A DNA stretch of 64,000 nt, from the NCBI GenBank assembly GCA_003105015.1, contig PQAF01000048.1:23143-87142 (forward strand). The letters run 5' to 3'. The translations under genes and the position numbers were made by a program. Of the stretch, positions 28,311 to 36,010 are shown one piece after another; the stretch's first letter is position 1, and every line of letters begins with the position of its first letter. The stretch comes from Rhodocyclales bacterium. GTDB taxonomy: Bacteria > Pseudomonadota > Gammaproteobacteria > Burkholderiales > Rhodocyclaceae. Under the pieces are notes generated by a model. It made no database searches, was not told the origin of the DNA, and worked only from the letters and a program-made list of their open reading frames with translations.

Positions 28311-30761
28311 ATGTCCTCCACTGATAACGCCTGCTATCACTGCGGTCTGCCTCTCCCTACCGGGACGCCTTTCCTCGTCACCATAGACGGCACGCCGCGC
28401 GCGATGTGCTGCGCCGGCTGCCAGGCGGTGGCACAGGCCATCGTCGACAACGGCCTCGACGACTACTACCGCCACCGTGACGCACTGCCGGAAAGCCCGC
28501 GCGAGGCGCTACCCGCCGTGTTGGGGGACCTGACTTTATTCGACCACCCCGACGTGCAGAAGAGCTTCGTGCGGCCGCTGTCCGAGCACGAGCGCGAGGC
28601 CGCTCTCATCCTCGAAGGCATTACCTGCGCTGCCTGCGTCTGGCTGAATGAGCAGCACCTGACACGCCAAGCCGGCGTAACGGCGGTGGAGATCAACTAC
28701 GCCACGCGGCGCGCACGCGTGCGCTGGGACGAGCGGCGCATCAGGCTTTCCGGAATTCTTGCCGCGGTAGCTGCCATCGGTTACCACGCCTATCCCTACG
28801 ACGCTGCCCGTTCCGAGGAGATTGCCAAGCGTGAAAGCCGTTCTGCGCTGTGGCGCCTCTTCGTCGCCGGCTTCGGCATGATGCAGGTGATGATGTACGC
28901 CGTGCCGGCGTACGTGGCCGAAGAAGGGACCATGAGTCCCGACATCGAACTGCTTCTGCGCTGGGCCAGCCTGGTGCTGACGCTGCCGGTCGTGCTGTAT
29001 TCCGCTGCGCCCTTCTTTCGCAATGCCTGGCGCGACCTGCGCCTGAAGCGAGTCGGCATGGATGTGCCAGTGGCGCTGGGTGTTGGCGCTGCCTTTGCTG
29101 CCAGCCTGTGGGCCACACTGATCGGTGCCGGAGAGGTGTATTTCGACTCCGTCACGATGTTCGTTTTCCTGTTGCTGGGGGGGCGCTACCTCGAGATGCT
29201 GGCCCGGCATCAGTCTGTGCGCTCGATCGAGCGCGTCGGCCGCGCACTGCCGGCCTTTGCCGAACGACTGACTGCGTTTCCTGCCATGGAAACCGAGCGC
29301 GTGATTGTCTCCTCGCTGCTGCCGGGCGACCGCGTGCTCGTGGCGCCTGGGCAGGCGATTCCCGCTGACGGCAGCGTGCTGCTGGGCGAGAGCGAGGTCG
29401 ACGAATCCCTGCTGACCGGCGAAAGCCGTCCCATCGTCAAGAGGATCGGCAGCGACCTGACCGGAGGCACGCTGAACATCCGCAGCCCGCTAGTGCAGCA
29501 GGTAGAGAAGATCGGCGAGGCGACGCGGCTTGCCTCCATCGTGCGCCTGATGGAGCGGGCCATCACCGAGAAACCGCGTGTGGTTCAAGTGGCGGATCGG
29601 GTGGCGGCATGGTTCGTCGCCGCCTTGCTGGTGCTGGCGCTGGCCACCGGAGTCGTCTGGAGTCAGATCGATGCCTCGCGAGCGTTGTGGGTGTTCGTGT
29701 CGGTACTGGTGGTGAGTTGTCCCTGTGCGCTGTCCCTCGCCACGCCGGCGGCGCTGGCGGTGGCTACTGGCGCTTTTTCGCGCCTGGGACTGCTCGTATC
29801 GCGCGGCCATGCCATCGAGACGCTGGCACGCGCCGACCATTTCGTCTTCGACAAGACCGGTACGCTTACCTGGGGCAGGCTGCGCCTGAAGGAGACGCTG
29901 CCGTTCGCCGGCCTGGCCGAGAGCGAGGCATTGCGTTTGGCGGCAGCGCTGGAGCAGGGCTCGGAACATGCCATTGGTATGGCGCTGCGCGATTCTGTCG
30001 CGGAGGGAGGAATCCAGCCGGTGCCCCAGTCGCTTCAAACCTTCACCGGCCAGGGTGTGGAGGGCACGCTCGATGGCCGCAGGTTGCGTCTCGGAAGGCC
30101 TGAGTTTGCCGGTGCATTCCACAAGCAGGCGCTCCCGGCGGCAGCGCTGGCGTTGTTTGCCTCGGGGGATACTTGTGTGGCCCTTTCGGATGACAGCAAC
30201 TGGCTGGCCGTATTCCGATTTGGAGATCAAATGCGCGGCGAGGCGGCAGGGGTGGTAAGCCGGCTGCGCGACCTTGGCTGCCGTATCACCCTGCTCTCCG
30301 GAGATTCCGCCGAGGCGGTGGGGCAGGTGGCGGCGGCGTTGGCCATCGCGGACGCCCGAGGGGGCATGAGCCCCCATGACAAGCACGACATCATCGCAGC
30401 CTTGCAGGCCCGTGGCGCTGTGGTGGCGATGGTGGGGGATGGCGTGAACGATGCGCCGGTGCTTGCCCAGGCGCAGGTATCCGTCGCCATGGGCGGCGGC
30501 ACGGAGTTGGCGCGCAATCAGGCAGACATCGTGCTTCTGGGGGAGAATCTAGAGCGATTGGCCGATGCTGTCGCATTGGCGCGGCGTACCCAGCGCATCG
30601 TGCGACAGAACCTGAGCTGGGCCTTCGCCTACAATCTGTCCGCAATCCCGCTGGCTATGGCGGGGTGGATTACCCCCTGGATGGCCGGCATCGGCATGTC
30701 GGCCAGTTCCCTGCTGGTGGTGGCCAATGCGCTGCGACTTCAGCGCGGAGGGAACAATTGA
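28311..30761 (+). CDS. ccoI: Cu+-exporting P-type ATPase of cbb3 oxidase assembly (CcoI/FixI)
   Basis: CcoI is an inner-membrane P1B-type ATPase that supplies copper for the CuB site of cbb3 oxidase. The 816-aa protein has an N-terminal Cys-rich segment CYHCGLPLP and MCCAGCQAVA typical of CcoI, one degenerate heavy-metal domain (GITCAACVWL), the transmembrane CPC motif SCPCALSLATP (about residue 470), DKTGTLTWG (about 514), SEHAIG and GDGVNDAPV (about 710). Its stop overlaps ccoS (TGATG). It differs from the detoxifying CopA at 52.9 kb. The SD (GGGAACGA) is weak and part of the REP palindrome. Confidence 0.95.
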   Translation: MSSTDNACYHCGLPLPTGTPFLVTIDGTPRAMCCAGCQAVAQAIVDNGLDDYYRHRDALPESPREALPAVLGDLTLFDHPDVQKSFVRPLSEHEREAALILEGITCAACVWLNEQHLTRQAGVTAVEINYATRRARVRWDERRIRLSGILAAVAAIGYHAYPYDAARSEEIAKRESRSALWRLFVAGFGMMQVMMYAVPAYVAEEGTMSPDIELLLRWASLVLTLPVVLYSAAPFFRNAWRDLRLKRVGMDVPVALGVGAAFAASLWATLIGAGEVYFDSVTMFVFLLLGGRYLEMLARHQSVRSIERVGRALPAFAERLTAFPAMETERVIVSSLLPGDRVLVAPGQAIPADGSVLLGESEVDESLLTGESRPIVKRIGSDLTGGTLNIRSPLVQQVEKIGEATRLASIVRLMERAITEKPRVVQVADRVAAWFVAALLVLALATGVVWSQIDASRALWVFVSVLVVSCPCALSLATPAALAVATGAFSRLGLLVSRGHAIETLARADHFVFDKTGTLTWGRLRLKETLPFAGLAESEALRLAAALEQGSEHAIGMALRDSVAEGGIQPVPQSLQTFTGQGVEGTLDGRRLRLGRPEFAGAFHKQALPAAALALFASGDTCVALSDDSNWLAVFRFGDQMRGEAAGVVSRLRDLGCRITLLSGDSAEAVGQVAAALAIADARGGMSPHDKHDIIAALQARGAVVAMVGDGVNDAPVLAQAQVSVAMGGGTELARNQADIVLLGENLERLADAVALARRTQRIVRQNLSWAFAYNLSAIPLAMAGWITPWMAGIGMSASSLLVVANALRLQRGGNN

Positions 30762-31000
30762 TGGAAATTCTCTACCTGCTTATCCCGCTCTCGGTTGTTT
30801 TGGTATTCCTGATTGGCGCCATCTTCTGGTGGTCGGTGAGAAGCGGGCAATTCGACGATATGGAAGGCCCGGGTTATCGCGTGCTCATGGATGACGACCG
30901 TCCCAGTGGAGGGCGTGTCTTGGGCAATAGTGCGGGAACGCCAAATGCCGAAGCCCCACCGGGAGATTCCGGGGGTAAGGATATGCAAGTGCCGAATTGA
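30761..31000 (+). CDS. ccoS: cbb3 oxidase maturation protein CcoS
   Basis: CcoS is a small membrane protein needed for cofactor insertion into cbb3 oxidase. The 79-aa sequence has one N-terminal helix LYLLIPLSVVLVFLIGAIFWW followed by SGQFDDMEGPGYRVLMDDD, the CcoS signature. The ATG overlaps the ccoI stop. The C terminus is a variable polar tail. Confidence 0.94.
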   Translation: MEILYLLIPLSVVLVFLIGAIFWWSVRSGQFDDMEGPGYRVLMDDDRPSGGRVLGNSAGTPNAEAPPGDSGGKDMQVPN

Positions 31001-31026
31001 AATTGATGATCGGAATTGATCGCAAT

Positions 31027-31068
31027 TTGACCCACGTCAATTTTTTTTCGGCCTTCCTTATCCATACT
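31027..31068 (+). promoter_or_regulatory. FNR-type class II promoter between ccoS and ccoN
   Basis: The symmetric box TTGAC-CCAC-GTCAA (31027-31040) has its centre 41.5 bp before a predicted start at 31075. A -10-like CATACT (31063-31068) sits at the right distance. This is the standard geometry for FNR/Dnr activation. It does not point at an open reading frame: the unit it would drive ends at the terminator at 31127-31152. Confidence 0.6.
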
Positions 31069-31074
31069 TCGCCC

Positions 31075-31152
31075 AAGGTTTTGGGTTCGGCAACGAGCCC
31101 GGAGTCTTGTCTCTCTGTTGGGGTTGGGGTGCGCATTGCGCACCCTTTTTTT
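31075..31152 (+). ncRNA. Putative FNR-dependent small RNA
   Basis: This predicted untranslated RNA of about 78 nt lies between ccoS and ccoN. Elements in order: 5' hairpin GGGTTCG-GCAA-CGAGCCC (31083-31100), a pyrimidine-rich single-stranded stretch TCTTGTCTCTCTGTTGG (31105-31121), and a terminator hairpin with seven T. There is no start codon with SD inside. The stretch 31110-31121 is a perfect 12-nt complement of fnr codons 7-10 and partially complements the ribosome-binding regions of folE2 (6466-6481), ccoO and the 36551 gene. Transcription is inferred from promoter plus terminator only; it could instead be the leader of read-through into ccoN. Confidence 0.5.
31127..31152 (+). terminator. 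Strong intrinsic terminator upstream of ccoN
   Basis: A perfect 8-bp stem GGGTGCGC/GCGCACCC with a 3-nt ATT loop is followed by T7 (31146-31152). It separates ccoIS from ccoNOQP transcription and would form the 3' end of the putative small RNA. Confidence 0.88.
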
Positions 31153-31169
31153 ATGCTCCCATAAATACT

Positions 31170-31183
31170 TTGATAATTATCAA
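31170..31183. promoter_or_regulatory. Perfect FNR box upstream of ccoN
   Basis: TTGAT-AATT-ATCAA matches the FNR/Anr consensus at all ten positions. Its centre (31176.5) is 130 bp before the ccoN ATG. A class II start would be near 31218, but the -10 at that spacing is poor, so it may act with the second box at 31203-31216. Confidence 0.8.
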
Positions 31184-31202
31184 TGATTGAAGGTTGTTAT
31201 TT

Positions 31203-31216
31203 TTGACCTGAATCAA
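31203..31216. promoter_or_regulatory. Second FNR-type box upstream of ccoN
   Basis: TTGAC-CTGA-ATCAA has one mismatch to consensus and its centre (31209.5) is exactly 33 bp, three helical turns, from the box at 31170-31183. A class II start would be near 31251. Just downstream, GGGTATCC occurs twice (31236-31243 and 31257-31264), 21 bp apart; the second lies in AGGGGTA, the complement of a NarL-type heptamer TACCCCT. Confidence 0.6.
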
Positions 31217-31306
31217 TCAGGAGATGATTATTTACGGGTATCCTTGCGCTCTGTAGGGGTATCCTGCCCAAAACAATTCTGCATTCCCTAAGTGAGGCCC
31301 TCCGTT

Positions 31307-32731
31307 ATGGACAACCAAGCAACGTACAACTACAAGGTGGTGCGCCAGTTTGCCGTGATGACGGTGATCTGGGGCATAGTTGGGATGCTGGTCGGCGTGA
31401 TCATTGCTGCCCAGTTGGTATGGCCGGATCTCAATGTTCATGAGTTTCTCGGTTATGGGCGATTACGGCCGCTGCACACGAACGCGGTGATCTTTGCCTT
31501 TGGCGGGTGCGCGCTATTTGCGACCTCTTATTACGTGGTGCAGCGCACCTGCCACACCCGGCTGTTTGCGCCGGGCCTGGCGGCCTTCACGTTCTGGGGC
31601 TGGCAGCTGGTGATCGTGCTGGCGGCGGTGACGTTGCCGCTGGGCATCACCACGAGCAAGGAGTACGCCGAGCTCGAGTGGCCGATCGACATCCTGATTA
31701 CGCTGGTGTGGGTGGCCTACGCAGTGGTGTTCTTCGGCACCATCATGAAGCGCAAGGTGCCGCACATCTACGTCGCCAACTGGTTCTACGGCGGCTTCAT
31801 CCTGACGGTGGCGATCCTGCATCTGGTCAACAGCTGCGAGATTCCCGTCACGCTGACCAAAAGCTACTCCTGCTACGCCGGTGTGCAGGATGCCATGGTG
31901 CAGTGGTGGTACGGCCACAACGCAGTGGGCTTCTTCCTTACCGCCGGCTTCCTCGGCATGATGTACTACTTTGTGCCCAAGCAGGCCGGGCGCCCAGTGT
32001 ACTCCTACCGCCTCTCGGTGGTGCACTTCTGGGCGCTTATCTTCACCTACATGTGGGCCGGTCCCCACCACCTGCATTACACCGCGCTGCCCGACTGGAC
32101 CCAGTCGGTGGGCATGCTCTTCTCGCTGATTCTGCTGGCGCCCTCCTGGGGCGGCATGATCAACGGCATCATGACCATGTCGGGCGCCTGGCACAAGCTG
32201 CGCGACGATCCGATCCTCAAGTTCCTCATCACCAGCCTGTCCTTCTACGGCATGAGCACCTTCGAAGGGCCGATGATGTCGATCAAGACGGTCAACGCCC
32301 TGTCGCACTACACCGACTGGACGGTCGGTCACGTGCATAGCGGCGCCTTGGGCTGGGTGGCCTTCATCTCGATCGGCTCGATCTACTACCTGATCCCGCG
32401 ACTGTTCGGCAAGGAGCAGATGTACAGCGTGCGCCTGATGACGACGCACTTCTGGGTCGCCACCATCGGCGTTGTGCTCTACATCGCCGCCATGTGGATC
32501 GCCGGCGTCATGCAGGGCCTGATGTGGCGCGCCACCAACCCGGACGGCACGCTTACCTACGCCTTCGTCGAGAGCGTCAAATCCACCTATCCGTTCTGGA
32601 CCATCCGCTTCCTGGGCGGCCTGATGTTCCTCGTCGGCATGCTGCTGATGGCCTGGAACGTCTTCAAGACCATCGCCGGGGCGAAGGCCTATGACGCACC
32701 GGTCCTGGCGCCTGCCGGGCACCACGCCTGA
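31307..32731 (+). CDS. ccoN: cbb3-type cytochrome c oxidase subunit I
   Basis: CcoN is the catalytic subunit of the high-affinity cbb3 oxidase, a proton pump used at low oxygen; it holds heme b and the heme b3-CuB centre. The 474-aa protein has about 12 helices, CuB/heme ligands in GHNAVGFF, GPHHLHYT and GHVHSGALGW, and the cbb3-specific Tyr in SLSFYGMSTFEG. ATG 31307 (MDNQATYNY) is preferred over GTG 31292; AGTGAGG lies 9 bp upstream. It is first in ccoNOQP and is preceded by two FNR-type boxes. Confidence 0.97.
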   Translation: MDNQATYNYKVVRQFAVMTVIWGIVGMLVGVIIAAQLVWPDLNVHEFLGYGRLRPLHTNAVIFAFGGCALFATSYYVVQRTCHTRLFAPGLAAFTFWGWQLVIVLAAVTLPLGITTSKEYAELEWPIDILITLVWVAYAVVFFGTIMKRKVPHIYVANWFYGGFILTVAILHLVNSCEIPVTLTKSYSCYAGVQDAMVQWWYGHNAVGFFLTAGFLGMMYYFVPKQAGRPVYSYRLSVVHFWALIFTYMWAGPHHLHYTALPDWTQSVGMLFSLILLAPSWGGMINGIMTMSGAWHKLRDDPILKFLITSLSFYGMSTFEGPMMSIKTVNALSHYTDWTVGHVHSGALGWVAFISIGSIYYLIPRLFGKEQMYSVRLMTTHFWVATIGVVLYIAAMWIAGVMQGLMWRATNPDGTLTYAFVESVKSTYPFWTIRFLGGLMFLVGMLLMAWNVFKTIAGAKAYDAPVLAPAGHHA

Positions 32732-32748
32732 GATCGGGAGAGAGAACC

Positions 32749-33357
32749 ATGAAACTCACGCATGACTTTATCGAACGCAACATCGGCTGGATGATCGGCC
32801 TGACCATCCTGGTGGTCAGCGTCGGCGGCCTGGTCGAGATCGTGCCGCTGTTCTTCCAGAAGTCCACCACCCAGCCGGTGGCGGGCCTGAAACCCTACGA
32901 TCCGGTGCAGCTCACCGGGCGCGACATCTACATCCGCGAGGGCTGCTACAACTGCCATTCGCAGATGATCCGTCCCTTCCGCGCCGAGACCGAGCGCTAC
33001 GGCCACTACTCGGTGGCCGGCGAGTTCGTCTATGACCACCCCTTCCAGTGGGGCTCCAAGCGCACTGGCCCGGACCTGCATCGGGTCGGCGGGCGCTACT
33101 CCGACGAGTGGCACCGCGCCCACCTGATCAACCCGCGCGACGTGGTGCCGGAGTCGAACATGCCGCCCTACGCCTTCCTCGACCGTCCGGCCAAGAGCGA
33201 GGACATCGAGGCGAAGATGCGCGCCTTGCGCATGGTCGGCGTGCCCTATGCGGACGAGGAGATCGCCGGGGCGAAGAAGGCGCTCGAGGGCAAGACCGAG
33301 ATGGACGCCCTGATCGCCTATCTGCAGGGCCTGGGCACCGCGCTGAAGCAGAGGTAA
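32749..33357 (+). CDS. ccoO: cbb3-type cytochrome c oxidase subunit II
   Basis: CcoO is the membrane-anchored monoheme cytochrome c subunit of cbb3 oxidase. The 202-aa protein has an N-terminal helix (IGWMIGLTILVVSVGG), the heme site CYNCH (Cys66) in REGCYNCHSQMIRPF, and SNMPPYAFL with a likely Met ligand. GGGAGAGAGA precedes the ATG; this purine run is complementary to the loop of the putative small RNA at 31075-31152. Confidence 0.97.
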   Translation: MKLTHDFIERNIGWMIGLTILVVSVGGLVEIVPLFFQKSTTQPVAGLKPYDPVQLTGRDIYIREGCYNCHSQMIRPFRAETERYGHYSVAGEFVYDHPFQWGSKRTGPDLHRVGGRYSDEWHRAHLINPRDVVPESNMPPYAFLDRPAKSEDIEAKMRALRMVGVPYADEEIAGAKKALEGKTEMDALIAYLQGLGTALKQR

Positions 33358-33360
33358 GCC

Positions 33361-33588
33361 ATGGACATCAACGACATGCGTTCGATCGTCACGGTGCTGG
33401 CGTTTGCCACCTTCATCGGCATCGTGCTGTGGGCTTACAGCGGGCGGCGGCGCGCGGCTTTCGATGAAGCCGCCAACCTGCCGTTCAATGAAGACGAAGC
33501 CCTCTCCCCCCGCCCCTCCCCCGGGGCGGGAGAGGGGAGCGGCGTGCTTGCTGCGCAAGTTAAAGGACTCGAAGGGAAAGCATCATGA
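33361..33588 (+). CDS. ccoQ: cbb3-type oxidase subunit CcoQ, C terminus extended by a REP element
   Basis: CcoQ is a small single-helix subunit that stabilises cbb3 oxidase. Residues 1-45 are ordinary CcoQ (IVTVLAFATFIGIVLWAYSGRRRAAFDEAANLPF). The rest (ALSPRPSPGAGEGSG...) is encoded by a GC-rich palindrome at 33501-33540 of the REP type, which makes this CcoQ (75 aa) longer than typical ones of about 50-60 aa. The reading frame stays open and the stop overlaps the ccoP ATG (ATGA). Confidence 0.88.
   Translation: MDINDMRSIVTVLAFATFIGIVLWAYSGRRRAAFDEAANLPFNEDEALSPRPSPGAGEGSGVLAAQVKGLEGKAS
33501..33540. repeat. REP-like palindrome inside ccoQ
   Basis: The left arm CCTCTCCCCCCGCCCC (33501-33516) and right arm GGGGCGGGAGAGG (33523-33535) form an imperfect hairpin with a short C-rich loop. 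It resembles the element after the ankyrin gene at 55751-55788 (CCCTCTCCCC shared). It lies in frame inside the coding sequence. Confidence 0.7.
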
Positions 33589-34514
33589 GCGATTTCGTCA
33601 GCGGTTTCTGGAGCGTCTATGTGGCGCTCATCACCCTGGTCAGCGTCGTCGGCTGCGGCGTATTCCTCTGGGTGCAGAGCAAGGCCAAGGCCACTGCCGC
33701 CACGGCCGAGCAGGTGAAGACCATGGGGCACGTCTGGGACGAGGACTTGGAGGAGTACAACAACCCCCTGCCGCGCTGGTGGAGTTGGCTGTTCTACATC
33801 ACCGTCGTCTTCGCCCTGGGCTATCTGGCCGTCTATCCGGGCCTGGGCACCTACCAGGGCGCCTTCGGCTGGAGTTCGCGTGGCCAGTACGAGGGCGAGA
33901 TGAAACAGGCCGAGGCGCAGTACGCGCCGATCTTCGCCAAGTTCCAGGGCCAGGACGTGAAGGCGGTGGCCGCCGATGCGGAGGCAAAGAAGATGGGCGA
34001 GCGGCTCTTCCTCACCTATTGCGCGCAATGCCACGGTTCGGATGCGCGCGGCGCCAAGGGCTTTCCCAATCTCGCCGACAACGACTGGCTGTGGGGCGGC
34101 GAACCCGATCAGATCAAGACCTCGATCCTGGAGGGCCGCCAGGGCGTCATGCCGCCGCACGCCCAGCTGGGCGCCGAGACCGTCAAGGACCTCGCCCACT
34201 ACGTGCGCTCGCTCTCGCCGGACAAGCTGGCGCATGACGCGGCGCGCGCCGCGCGCGGCAAGGAGGCCTTCAATAGCGTCGGCTGCGCCGGCTGCCACGG
34301 CCCCGATGCGAAGGGCATGGCTGCCGTCGGTGCGCCCAACCTGACCGACTCGATCTGGCTCTACGGCTCGTCGGAAGCCACCGTCATCGAGACCATCGGC
34401 AAGGGTCGCACCAACAAGATGCCCGCCCACAAGGACTTCCTCGGCGAAGCCAAATCCCACCTGCTGGCCGCCTACGTCTTCGGCCTCTCGCAGGGCGGAA
34501 CGGAGAAGCAGTAA
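33585..34514 (+). CDS. ccoP: cbb3-type cytochrome c oxidase subunit III
   Basis: CcoP is the membrane-bound diheme cytochrome c that passes electrons to CcoO/CcoN. The 309-aa protein has two N-terminal helices around a short cytoplasmic part (EDLEEYNNPLPRWW is the family signature), then two cytochrome c domains with CAQCH (Cys146) and CAGCH (Cys234). Each domain has a Met in a GVMPPH or NKMPAH context. It is the last gene of ccoNOQP and is followed by a terminator. Confidence 0.97.
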   Translation: MSDFVSGFWSVYVALITLVSVVGCGVFLWVQSKAKATAATAEQVKTMGHVWDEDLEEYNNPLPRWWSWLFYITVVFALGYLAVYPGLGTYQGAFGWSSRGQYEGEMKQAEAQYAPIFAKFQGQDVKAVAADAEAKKMGERLFLTYCAQCHGSDARGAKGFPNLADNDWLWGGEPDQIKTSILEGRQGVMPPHAQLGAETVKDLAHYVRSLSPDKLAHDAARAARGKEAFNSVGCAGCHGPDAKGMAAVGAPNLTDSIWLYGSSEATVIETIGKGRTNKMPAHKDFLGEAKSHLLAAYVFGLSQGGTEKQ

Positions 34515-34530
34515 AGCTGTCACAATAACG

Positions 34531-34562
34531 ACCCCGGGGCCAGCGTACCCCGGGGCCTTTTT
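34531..34562 (+). terminator. Intrinsic terminator after ccoP
   Basis: An 8-bp stem CCCCGGGG/CCCCGGGG (34532-34539 and 34548-34555) with loop CCAGCGTA is followed by CC and T5. It separates ccoNOQP from ccoG, which starts 20 bp later. Confidence 0.82.
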
Positions 34563-34582
34563 CCCCAACCAAGAGCCGCATC

Positions 34583-36010
34583 ATGGCGCAGCCCGCCCCC
34601 AAGCCGGAAAGCACCGGCGCCAAGGTCATTCCGATCAAGGAAGCATCTCTCTACGAAGCGCACAAGAAGATCTATGCGCGCAGCGTCAGCGGCCGGTTCG
34701 CCACCTGGCGCTGGATACTCGTCTGGGCCACGCAGATCATTTACTACGGCCTTTGCTGGCTGGAATGGAACGGCCGTCAGGCCGTGCTGTTCGACCTGGT
34801 CGAGCGAAAGTTCTACATCTTTGGCCTGGTGTTCTGGCCGCAGGACGTGTTCTATCTGGCCGTCCTGCTCATCATTTCCGCGCTGTCGCTGTTCCTGTTC
34901 ACCGCCGTCGCCGGCCGGCTGTTCTGCGGCTATGCCTGCCCGCAGACTGTCTACACCGAAGTGTTCATGTGGGTGGAGAAGCTCATCGAAGGCGATCGGC
35001 CGGCCCGAATGAAACTCGATGCGGCGCCGATGACATCCGGCAAGCTCGCCCGCAAGGCGGCCAAACATGCAGTCTGGCTGGCGATCGCTTTGTGGACCGG
35101 CTTCACCTTCGTCGGCTATTTCACGCCGATCAAGACACTGGCAAGTTCGGTACTGAACTGGCAGCTTGGCCCCTGGGAAACCTTCTGGATCTTCTTCTAC
35201 GGCTTTGCCACCTGGGGCAACGCCGGCTTCATGCGCGAGCAGGTGTGCAAGTACATGTGCCCCTATGCCCGCTTCCAGGGCGTCATGTTCGATCCCGACA
35301 CCCTGATCGTCACCTACGACGCGGAGCGGGGAGAGCCGCGCGGGGCGCGCTCGAAGAAGGCCGATCACAAGGCCGCCGGCAAGGGCGACTGCGTCGATTG
35401 CGGCATATGCGTGCAGGTCTGCCCGACAGGTATCGACATACGCGATGGACTGCAATACGAATGCATCGGTTGTTCGGCCTGCATCGACGCCTGCGACCAG
35501 GTTATGGACAAGATGGGCTATCCGCAAGGTCTGATCCGCTACTCCACCGAACATGCCCTGGCCGAGCATTGGGGCAGCAAGCAGATCGTCGCCCACATCC
35601 TTCGGCCGCGCACGCTGCTATACGGAGCCGTTCTGGCCACGATCATCGGCGCCGCAGCGGTGGGACTGACCATGCGCCAGCCACTCAAGGTGGATGTCCT
35701 CCGCGACCGGGCGACGCTTGCCCGGGAGGTCGAGGGAGGCCTGATCGAGAACGTCTACCGCCTGCAGATCATGAACCTGGCAGAGGAGCCGCGCCGCTTC
35801 GCATTGGCCGTGACCGGCCTCAAGGGCATCCAGCTCGCCACTGAATCCATCGTCGAAATCCCACCCGCTGCCACGCAGGCTGTTTCCGTGCGCGTGCGCG
35901 TTGAACCTGACGCAGGAAAGCGCGGGTCCAATCTGATCCATTTCGAGGTGCGCGCACTCAACCACGATGAGGTCTTCGTGCGAGAGAAGGCGAGCTTCCT
36001 CCTGCCATGA
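34583..36010 (+). CDS. ccoG: cbb3 oxidase accessory protein CcoG (RdxA/FixG)
   Basis: CcoG is a polytopic inner-membrane ferredoxin-like protein that reduces Cu(II) for cbb3 assembly. The 475-aa protein has about five helices, GYACPQTVY and KYMCPYARFQG motifs in the membrane part, a two-cluster ferredoxin segment (CVDCGICVQVCP and CIGCSACIDACD) and a C-terminal Ig-like domain. It overlaps ccoH by 4 bp. No FNR box was found directly upstream, so expression probably comes from read-through or an unrecognised promoter. Confidence 0.96.
   Translation: MAQPAPKPESTGAKVIPIKEASLYEAHKKIYARSVSGRFATWRWILVWATQIIYYGLCWLEWNGRQAVLFDLVERKFYIFGLVFWPQDVFYLAVLLIISALSLFLFTAVAGRLFCGYACPQTVYTEVFMWVEKLIEGDRPARMKLDAAPMTSGKLARKAAKHAVWLAIALWTGFTFVGYFTPIKTLASSVLNWQLGPWETFWIFFYGFATWGNAGFMREQVCKYMCPYARFQGVMFDPDTLIVTYDAERGEPRGARSKKADHKAAGKGDCVDCGICVQVCPTGIDIRDGLQYECIGCSACIDACDQVMDKMGYPQGLIRYSTEHALAEHWGSKQIVAHILRPRTLLYGAVLATIIGAAAVGLTMRQPLKVDVLRDRATLAREVEGGLIENVYRLQIMNLAEEPRRFALAVTGLKGIQLATESIVEIPPAATQAVSVRVRVEPDAGKRGSNLIHFEVRALNHDEVFVREKASFLLP

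Noticed and set aside
28525..28542. GGACCTGACTTTAT in ccoI as a 12-mer copy
   Set aside because: Needs an inserted base and a changed end; consistent with chance similarity.
31003..31026. Extra FNR half-sites TTGAT between ccoS and the 31027 box
   Set aside because: No partner ATCAA/GTCAA at 4-bp spacing; only isolated half-sites.
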